Positions 55,788 through 64,000 of a stretch of 64,000 nucleotides of DNA are shown here, piece after piece. Source of the DNA: Microdochium bolleyi. Its lineage: Eukaryota; Ascomycota; Sordariomycetes; Xylariales; Microdochiaceae. The notes beneath the pieces are model-generated. The model did not search any database, was not told where the DNA came from, and worked only from the letters and a program-made list of their open reading frames with translations. Every line of letters starts with the position of its first letter. The first letter of the stretch is position 1. The stretch is taken from the NCBI GenBank assembly GCA_001566295.1, contig KQ964249.1, forward strand, positions 1,736,001 through 1,800,000. The letters are read 5' to 3'. A program made the position numbers and the translations under genes.

Positions 55788-57266
55788 TCATGCCTCGATG
55801 ACAACCTTGATGACGAGGTTCCCCTCGTCGTCCGAAGTCCTGCTGGCGAGCTCGAACGCCTGCTTCGCAGCGTCGAGCCCCTTGAAGCGATGCGTGATCA
55901 TCCCGTCCAGGCTGGGGAACCCGCCGACTCCAGCCGGCGACGACGCAGCGCACAGGAGCCTGATGCCCGCGGCATACGTGTTGGCGTACCGGAAGATGCC
56001 CAGTATGTCGATCTCGCGCAGGTGCGCGACCGAGATGGGCAGCGTCTGGATAGGGGTGCCCATGCCGACCATGATGAGCTTGCCGCCGGGACGGGTCGCA
56101 TAGAGCCCCGTGTGCATGCATATCTCCTTCCCCGTGCACTCGAACGTCACGTCGACGCCTTCGTCCTCGTCCTCGTCCTGGAGTTCGATGGGGGGCCGGG
56201 TGAGTGCGAGGACCTCGAGAGCCATGCTCTTGGCGCACTGGAGTTGGCCCTGGATGGAGCTTGCAAGTAGGCTGGACGCCGTCCTTACGCTCATGCCGGG
56301 CATGTGGCCGCTCGGGGGTGTCGATGTTCCAGAGTGAGAGGCCGAGCCGTATGTGGAATCTTGAGCTGGCCGCGGCACGACGTAGCCATGTGTCGCGAAA
56401 CCTTTTTGGATAGCGTAGTCGACCCGTCCCTGGTCAATATCGGTTATAGTCACTGTCGAGCAGCCGGCTCGCAAAGCCATGGCCGCAGTCAGCAGCCCGA
56501 CTGTGCCAGCTCCTGTCACCAGGGCAGACGAGCCAGGTGCCGGCGCCGCCCTGTTCACAGCGTGGAGGGCAACGGAGAGCGGCTCCAGAAGTGCAGCAGC
56601 ATCAAAAGAGACGTGCTCTGGCAGCCTTTATCACTCTGCATGTCAGCCCACGAGGCACCACAGCTTGCTGACACGATGTAGCACTCACTTGTAGCACCAC
56701 CGCGCTGGGTGGTTGATCCGTTCCTGCAGGGTGCCCTGAAAGTGTGGAACACTTTTGGCACTGCTCCTGAACCTCATCCGTTTGCACAGATTGTAGCGAC
56801 CCTTCCGGCATACGCTGCACTGACTGCACGGGATGCCAACTTCGAGGGCTACCCTGTCACCAACACCAAAGCCACTAACACCAGGACCAATGGCGACGAC
56901 AGTACCAGAAGACTCATGGCCAAGCGACAGCGGGCCACAAGCACATAGGTCTCCGTTGGCAAACTTCTTGAAGTACGATACGTCGGAGCCGCATATGCCG
57001 GTGGATCGGATAGCAATCTGCAGCTCTGCGGCACCAGGCTCGTCTATGGTACGAGTTTCCTGTTTGCAGCATGGTGTCAGTCTCCCATGGGAGATGATGT
57101 AGAGATGAAGCCGAGCCGCAACTAGGTAAGGTCTCACAGGCCTCTGGTAGAAACTCACCAATCGCAGGTCTTGAGGTCCGTGTAGCACAGAGGCTCTGAT
57201 CGAAGAGGTCTTTGGGTAAGACGGCTCGTGGCTTGCAGGAACAGCAGGCATCGCGGAAGGCGCCAT
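55788..57266 (-). CDS. Sorbitol/xylitol dehydrogenase-like zinc enzyme, 438 aa
   Basis: Medium-chain NAD(P)-dependent polyol dehydrogenase. Exons 57266-57159, 57059-56689 and 56625-55788. Catalytic zinc ligands: Cys59 (GICGSDVSYF), His84 and Glu85 (LGHESSG). Structural zinc ligands: Cys114, Cys117, Cys120 and Cys128 (IPCSQCSVCRKGRYNLC). The substrate-side motif HPARWCYKLPEHVSFD and LLEPLSVALHA follow; the cofactor fold starts ALVTGAGTVGLLTA. This is the sorbitol/xylitol/arabinitol dehydrogenase branch. Between the second and fourth Rossmann strands it carries an unusual insertion of about 60 residues, Ser/Thr/Pro-rich at first (SGTSTPPSGHMPG) and ending in an acidic run (LQDEDEDEG), making it longer than the usual 350-380 residues. 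The last intron uses an AAAG acceptor. The exact polyol substrate cannot be read from sequence. Confidence 0.87.
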
Positions 57267-60200
57267 GCTTCCTGAGACGAACTAGTGGCGTGGGATGACC
57301 CGGTACTGTGGGATGGGACGTGGGATGCGCGGGATGAAGGGACTGCCTCTCGGTGGCCAGAGTCGGCTCTTCAGCGCGCGACACGCAGGGAAGTGATGGT
57401 CGAAGCGTGGGGGCGAGTGCTCAGGCGAGCTGATATAAAGCTTGTGGGTGGGACTCGGGACTCTCGGTCTGCTTCGTCTTTACAGCTTCACTGAAAGGTG
57501 CTCAGTAGCGCAGTGTTGGTAAGACCCGATGCTTCTGTTCTGAGGACCAACGGCCACGAAACGCTCGTCTTCTGGACAACCGTCGACTTTTGTACCGAGG
57601 CGGTCTGTGGAGCAAGCTGGCCAGAAGCCGGAAGGACAAGAACGAGCCTCGATCGACCGATGGCGCCTAGTCTATCACTTCCAAGCACATGCCCGGAGGA
57701 CGGAGCATTGCCAAAGCGGCATCGCAGGGCTTGCGCAACTTTGAGATGACGACACGGACGGCCCAGTCAGATCTCTCGTGGTTATCGCAGACTCCATTGT
57801 CAAGGCCAGTCCCTGTATCGGAGCATGGGAGGAACAGAGGAGGAAGGGGGCCGGACAAGCTCTTGTGTTGCATGCCCAGCAGCAGCAGACCCTGCCGGAA
57901 GGGTGTCCTCGAAGCATGCCATGCAATGCGCCATGTCCTTCTGGGATGTCTATCAGTGAGCTCGTCACAAGCCGGGAGCTGGGCCGGGAGTCAGGCCGGG
58001 AACTCGCCGCCGTCCATGACTTGCCGGGCATCGACCGTGGCGTTCCATTCAGGGTGCTGACAGGGGAGGTGCAGACAGCCACCAGACAATCGCACCCGTG
58101 GTCGCAACGACTTGCAGGGAGGGACGGAAAGCGTGCTGGTTGCCCGAGGCCATCAGGGCCAGCAGGGCCGTGTCTCTGGCTGGAGCCAATGGCACAACGC
58201 CGAGGCAAGAGCATCTCTGCTGTGTCGTCTCAAGACAGCGGCAGCCTGCGTCCAGGCTCACCGGGGAAGCAGCCAGGGGTGACCATGCTGCAAGCAGAGC
58301 CATGCGGGGAGCGAGGTGTAACTCCCGGTCGACGCCCGGGGTCCGCCTCACGCTCTGTCAGTGCCCGATTCTGCTGGGCCATGGCGGAGTTGTCGAGGAC
58401 TGACGAGGTCGGGGGCCACGGCCACAATGTGACCAGCTGCTAGCCATTGCTTCCGACGGCCTCACCTGCAGGGAGACTATCCCAGACGGCTTTTGCAGAA
58501 TTCGTCCGTTGGTGAGCAGCAAAGGCCGCGTCGATGGTGCGGTGAAGGTCGAAGAAGGCAGACAAGAGCGGAAAGCACGATCGGTGAAGGCGACCCCACC
58601 ACCCATCAGGTCCAACCGTCTTTCTGATAGGAAACCGACAGCTTCTGAATCTGCTCGAAGATTATCTGCCTGCCCCTCCTCCTGCTGGACAGTATCGATC
58701 CTCCGACCCTCTCATCTCCGCTGGACATGACATGTCATGTTGCATATTGTCCTAGGAGCTGTCCGATGCCCTCTCTGCACCGATCCGACTCGATCCGACA
58801 GGTTTTTGAAGTTTCATTCTCTACTTCTCTGGATTTGTACGCAGTACACAGCGCCGAGAACAGCACGGCCAAGGACAGGGATATCTTCATACCGGGCAAT
58901 CCTTGTGTGTCCCCAGGAACCCAAGGCCCCGTTCCGGCCCGGTCTCCATCAGTCCTTGCCCTGCACCCCGTCCTGGGCGGTTCGTCCTGGTCTTATCAGC
59001 CATGGCCCATGGGTGGCGGCAGTTCAGGTAATACATGATACATTCCCTGATGTGCGCTGCAACTCGGGCAGAGCCGTGACAACCTCAGCCGCGGATTCAA
59101 GAATGTTAGCTACCCGCCTGCAATCGCCAATGTAGCAAAGCGAGACCTGCTTGCTTCAGCGCCCAGGGTATAGTGCTCTGTAAACGCTGTCGACACCAAC
59201 TGTCACAATATCTGCTATCCCCACTAGCATGGGAGACCAGCCTGGTTTCAACACCCATGTCGCGATTTTAACCGTCGCTCTCCTCTCGAGCCATATCAGC
59301 CGGCGGTTTTTCGGGACGTGGGTGTCTGAGCACGCCTTCGGTTCTGAGTTTCCTGCGAGATATGGAGGCTCTGATCACTACCACGCGCAGCTCGTTCCAA
59401 AGCGAGTACCAAGGTTGGGTGGAAAGCACGGGAAGATCTGTACCCCTGCATAAATTGACGAATTCGACCACCGCAGAGCAACCTAGTGTCGTGATCCATG
59501 TTCTTCATATCATTAGGATTATGGCACGGAATAATTGCTTCCGCCTAAGCAAAGAGTCAGTGTCAACATCCTGAGCACAACCCCCTCCAGGCACTTGATG
59601 CGCGCATGGACGCCGGATCACGTCTGCAGTGGACTTCCGGATGCGATGAGCTGCATGATTTGAGATAACCGAAGCAACGCCGTCGAGGCCGTTGTTCGTT
59701 TCGCATATGCCGACGGTCTAGAGGCAGACCTCACAGTATGTTCGCTGGCTCAAATTACCGTGGCCGGCTAACCAACCTGCCGCGGTCCGGTCTCTCGTGG
59801 ACAGGGGCCGAACTGCCGAAGACGCATCTCCTCCAGCACATGTAAGCGGCTCTTCAGGTTGACTGTTGTCGGCCGTTGCAAGGCAGCTTTCTCCGCAGCT
59901 TCCAGACCCCAGGGGTCCATGTCGGACCAGGTCAGCCAGATGTTCATCCCATGCTGGCCAACCTAGGGAAATACATGGTGCCACCGCATGATGGCGAAAA
60001 GACTGTTTCGGGACAAACTGCCACGAACCTGATAATGACTAAGACTCTCCTCACCATGCAGTGCTTTCATCTCTTTTACCCGCCCCCCTCGCCAAGATTG
60101 GCGGCCAAGATTTCCCCAAATTACCATGAGAGCAGGCGAGAGCGGGTGGAGGTGACCTTGTAGCCTCACCATCGAATCGGAAGAGTTCCACATCGTTGCA

Positions 60201-60521
60201 ACACAACTAAAGAGGCACTGCACGTACAGGAGCACATGTCCCGATTTTGTCATTGCCTGCTTCCTGCTGACCGTCATAGCCAGGCTCTACCCGATCCAAA
60301 ATTGCAGAAGAACAACCACCAGCGCTACCAAACCAGTAAGATATGCCGAACATCACAACCCCGCAAGACGCCAGTACGCAACAGAACAACCATGCTACCT
60401 TCCCAAACCCTCCCAGCCGGTGAATCACATATATGTCCACTTCCTCCAACATCAGGGAAAGGATCATCATCATCATCGTCGTCGTCGTCGTCATTATGGA
60501 TCAAACACGCCTCCCCAAGGA
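57267..60521. other. Gene-poor region of about 3.25 kb
   Basis: Dehydrogenase promoter on the left, SMC2 3' flank on the right. Plus-strand frames such as 57778-58443 lack domains and a convincing codon pattern. A compound (ATC)5(GTC)5 repeat lies at 60463-60492. No RNA gene or mobile element recognised. Confidence 0.5.
60463..60492 (+). repeat. (ATC)5(GTC)5 compound microsatellite
   Basis: Ten trinucleotide units ending 29 bp before the SMC2 stop codon, so within its 3' untranslated region. Confidence 0.9.
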
Positions 60522-63500
60522 TTACTTGAAGTCTGCCGACGTCAGAGCCTGCACCATACTCGTGCCCTCGCTGAACCGGGTGCGGAAAATGCGGTTCGCG
60601 TTCTGGAACATGCCGTCCTTCAGACTGACGACGATGAACTGGGACCCGTGGAAGCGGGTCTTGATGAGGCGACCGATGTTCTGGGTGTGTGAGAGATCGA
60701 GGGCCGCGTCGACCTCGTCGAGAATGTACATGGGTGCTGGCTTGAACTGCAGCAGGGCCATGATGAGTGACAGCGCGACGAGCGACCTGAATCGGAAGGG
60801 TTTGTTAGAATATTTCATGCTGCCTTACGCCGATCACATCAAGCAATCGACTAGGGGGAAGGACTCACCGTTGGCCACCACTCAGCTCTGTAAGGCTCTG
60901 TTTCCAGACTTTGCCCAGACACACCTTGACCTCGAGGCCCTCGTTGATCGTCTTGCCCTCGGGCGGGTCCAGCTTGGCGAAGCTGCCGCCGGGCAGCAGA
61001 TCCGAGAAGATCTGGCCAAAGTCGGCATTGACCTTCTGCCACGTCTCCAGCAGCGCCTTCTTCTTGTAGTCGTCGAGGCTGACGATCGTCTCCTCAATCT
61101 TGCGCTTGTCGCGGACGACGGTCTTCATCATGTGCTTGAGCGCGAGCTCCTTCTTCTCGACGCTGTCGATCATGTTCATGACCTTGGGGTTGATCTTCTT
61201 CTTCATGCCCTGGAACCGCTCTATCAGCGTCTTGAGCGTGGCCTTGCACTCGGCTATGTTCTGGCCCTTGAAGTCATACGGGGTGCCGCTGCGCCCGAAG
61301 TTGTCCTTCTCGTCCGCGATCCACTCGTGCTCCTTCTCCATGTCTGCCACCGTCTTGACGGCCGTCTGCTGCTCCTTGTTGAACTTGTCGAGTTGGTGCC
61401 CGAGCTTCTGCATCTCGAGCCCTTCCTCCGTGATCCGGCCGTTCTTGGACCGCGTCGCCTCCTCGAGCGCTCGCAGCTCGTCATCGAACCCGGTGAGCTT
61501 GGCGCGCTCGTCGTCGAGCTCGGCCTGCGCCGTGTCGTGCACGTCCTGAAGCTCAGAGCGCTTGCTGGTGATGTCCTCAATCTCCTGCTGCTGGGACTTG
61601 ATCGAAAGCTCAACTTCCTGCAGCTGCTCACGAGCCGCAGCCAAGTCACTACCAACCTGCTCCGAGTCGAGCTGTGCACCCTGCAGCTCCTTTTGCAGAT
61701 TCTTGACGGTGGACGAGTACTGGGACAGGGCTTTCCGTAATTTGTCGAGATTAGCCTGGATCTCGACGAGCTTGGAATCCTTGTTGTTCTCAAAGTCCTT
61801 CATGTCCTTCTCGATCCTCTTGACATCCACCTGCGCTTCCGCCTGGCGCTTCTTCGCCTCGGCGCTGGACGACTTGAGCTGAATAATGGTCTCCTTCATA
61901 TTCTCCACTTCTTGGATGATAGAGGATGACGAGTTACCGCTGATCTGCTCCTCGGCTAGCTTGGTCTCGTGCTTCTTCAGGTCGAGCTCCTGGTTAATCT
62001 TGCGTGCCTGGTCGAGCTTCGACTTTTCGCGCGCAATCTGGCTCTGGAGCTGGCCAAGCGAGCTCTCAGCTTCCCGGATTTGCCGGTTCAGTTCGTTGAG
62101 CTTCTGGAGAGTGACTAGGACGCCACTGGAAGTAGGCGCACTACCTCCAGAGAGCGTACCGGACGGGTCATACGAATCACCCTCGAGGGTGATGCTCCGC
62201 ATGCGGACGTTCTGATCGAATGTGACCCTCTTGGCAGTCTCCGCGTCGTGACAGACCAGCGTGTTGCCAAACACGTACTCCATGGCAGCCGAGACCTGGT
62301 CGTCATAACCAACCAGTGAGAGTGCCAGGTCGACCCTGCCGGGCGCAAGCTTTTGCGCTGTAGCGATTGTCTGCGCCGAGGCTTTGAATGCCGCAATCTT
62401 GTTGAGCGGGATGATGGTCACACGCTTGCGCAGCTTGCCACCCTGGAGCAGCTGCGTGCCAGTCACTTCGTTATCGACAACCACATTGTAAAGGCGGCCT
62501 CCTGCGCAGATCTCCAGCGCGGTCCCAGCCGCGGTATGCTCCTTGTCCAGAGTGAAGAGCTGAGCAACGAGACCTTTAACCTTTGATCGGTCGAAGTTTG
62601 GCGTGGGGTCGGCGTAGTTGAAATCGATGTTGGCGACCTTGCGCTTAAGGGCGTCAGCCTCTTGTCGCAATTTCCGGATGGATTGCTGCAACGTCGTCTC
62701 CTGCTTGTACATGGCCTCCTCTTGCCCCGGTTCGAAGCCTAGCTTTGAAAGCTGCGCTTCTAGCTTCTGTGATTGCGCCTTGAGTACCTCGAGATCCTTC
62801 AGGAGATCGGCATTTTGTTCCTTGGCCTTCTTCGCTCGAGGTTCCTCCTCCTTGATACGCTTCTCAAGATGGGCAATCTTGACCTTGGCTTGTTCCTGTT
62901 CCGTCGCCGCAGACGCGGCTCGAGCCTTTGCGTCGGAGAGCTGCCCTTGATACCCGCTTTCTTGACCTTCCTTGGATGCGACACCAGTCTGCAGTGTTTG
63001 AAGTAGCTCTTCGTTCGTTTCGGCGTCCTGGCTCATCTTCTCGTTCGAGGCTTTGGCCTCGTCATACTTGGCCTTTGTCGATTCGTATGCTTTCGTCTTC
63101 TCCGTCAGCAGAGCCTCGAGCTCGGCCACGTTCTTCTGGACAGCAGTCCTCCTGTCTTCTTCCTCTGTCTTGCTCGAGTTCTTGAGGTCCAGGACCGTCG
63201 CTAGTCTGACGAGCTCGTTGGAGTGCTTCTTGACTTGTTCGTCGAGTGCTTGGGCCCTACCGCCCTTCTTCATTTCCTTGTCTCGCTGGGCTCGCACGCG
63301 TTTGATGTCTTCCTCCAAGTGGGAGATTTCGCTCTTGAGTCTAGTCGCAGACTCCTCGAGATCCTGCTGTCGTTGTTTCTTTGTGTCGAGGTCCGTCGCT
63401 GACTGGGCAAGTCTTTCCTGGTATCTGACATAATCATGCGCAACTACCACTCTTGTCAGGCGTTCCAGGTCATTCTGTGTCTGCTGAAAGTCGAGGAAGG

Positions 63501-63957
63501 CGCGTTTCTCTGTCCGCAACTTCTCAAGCTTGGGCTCGATCTCGTCACTGAGCAAAGAGCCAATCTCCTGCAGCTTCATCTCCTTCTTCGCCATGGTCTT
63601 GAGCGCCTTGTCCCTCCGATCCTCGAACATTCTGGTCCCTGCGGCCTCTTCGATCATGGCCAGGATCTCGACCGCTTTCATGTTGAGTACCTTGGTAATT
63701 CGACCCTGCATGATGAGGAAGTTGGGGTTGTTGATGTTGAGTTGTACAGACTGGAAGAGGTTCTGGACCGTCTGCTGTTGGGCGCGGTGGCCATTGATCA
63801 GGTATTTCGAGGTTCCGCCGAGGACGATCTGCCGTGTGACGCTGATGGTTGCATACTCTTCGAAGCCGATCGGGGACTTTGTCTTGTCCCTGTTGTCGAA
63901 GACAATCGTGACGCTCGCCTTCGTGACACCGGCTTGCCCTCGCTTGTAGATGAGATC
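60522..63957 (-). CDS. SMC2: Condensin subunit SMC2 (partial, N-terminus outside window)
   Basis: Core ATPase of condensin. Exons in the window: 63957-60869 and 60786-60522, giving 1117 residues. The left exon opens at an acceptor (CTAAC...CAACAG) just before DLIYKRGQAGVTKASVTI, the SMC2-specific segment after the Walker A exon(s), which lie beyond the right edge; about 60-70 residues are missing. Then NPNFLIMQGRITKVLNMKA, a long coiled coil (KALKTMAKKEMKLQEIG onward), the hinge (VKGLVAQLFTLDKEHTAAGTALEICAGGR, in parts) with its conserved glycines, the returning coiled coil, the signature LTELSGGQRSLVALSLI, the Walker B motif YILDEVDAALD, the D-loop and QFIVVSLKDGMF. The LSGGQR arginine codon is split by the 82-nt last intron (GTGAGT to TTCAG). 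The total length fits SMC2 (about 1180). Confidence 0.96.
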
Positions 63958-64000
63958 CTGTTGTCCACGTAGGTTAGCGATGCGCAACGCGCCATGCGCC

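Noticed and set aside
57778..58443. 221-codon plus-strand frame between the dehydrogenase and SMC2
   Set aside because: No ATG-associated signal, domain or convincing codon pattern; overlapping frames on the other strand are equally open.
60433..61740. 435-codon plus-strand frame opposite SMC2
   Set aside because: Fully antisense to conserved SMC2 exons, including the signature and Walker B motifs; a mirror of coiled-coil codon usage.
1..64000. A secondary-metabolite cluster, CRISPR array or defence island
   Set aside because: No polyketide or peptide synthase, terpene cyclase, cluster regulator, repeat-spacer array or NLR-like gene is visible; the genes are mostly housekeeping.

Overview
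The window is nuclear DNA from a filamentous ascomycete (Pezizomycotina, most likely a sordariomycete). Genes are interrupted by short introns, mostly 55-110 nt, with GTRNGT-like donors, CTRAC-like branch points and YAG acceptors. Third codon positions are GC-rich. The gene set is typical of moulds: a single-chain isopropylmalate dehydratase, a WSC wall sensor, CSN6, THO2 and a CSC1-type channel. There is no sign of bacterial operons or CRISPR, and no complete transposon was recognised. All exon boundaries were read by eye from splice signals, and each complete model closes in frame.

Layout, left to right. 1-579 (-): 5' end of LEU1, cut by the window edge, with a Leu3-type CCGG-NN-CCGG site about 420 bp upstream. 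2000-2070 (-): tRNA-Asp(GTC). 2601-5557 (-): J-domain co-chaperone. 6623-10687 (-): INCENP, the chromosomal passenger scaffold. 11797-13629 (-): unrecognised two-pass membrane protein with eight tandem 18-residue repeats. About 13669-14187 (-): interrupted reading frame. 14255-15746 (-): NUR1/Mug154 nuclear-rim protein, divergent from VMA7 (16351-17112, +). 17798-18545 (-): NPC2-type lipid transfer protein. 19449-22225 (-): CSC1/OSCA-like channel. 22226-27125: gene-poor, with a few weak small reading frames. 27126-30713 (+): kelch-like single-pass membrane protein. 30714-35920: gene-poor, ending in a CT-rich leader. 35921-37281 (+): WSC-domain sensor. 37282-41635: gene-poor, with a (TTC)15 tract. 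41636-48881 (-): THO2. 49988-51632 (+): homoserine O-acetyltransferase. 52184-53217 (-): cyclin, divergent from CSN6 (53620-54914, +). 55788-57266 (-): sorbitol/xylitol dehydrogenase-like enzyme. 57267-60521: gene-poor. 60522-63957 and beyond (-): SMC2, with its N-terminus outside the window.

Most genes are conserved single-copy housekeeping genes. Chromosome and mRNP functions (INCENP, NUR1, THO2, SMC2) and cell-surface functions (kelch protein, WSC sensor, CSC1 channel) recur, but nothing shows that they form one system. The least explained items are the repeat-bearing membrane protein with the broken reading frame beside it, the small cysteine-bearing reading frames at 25.1-26.0 kb, and the dispersed TACGGAGTA and TACC...GGTA palindromic motifs between genes.
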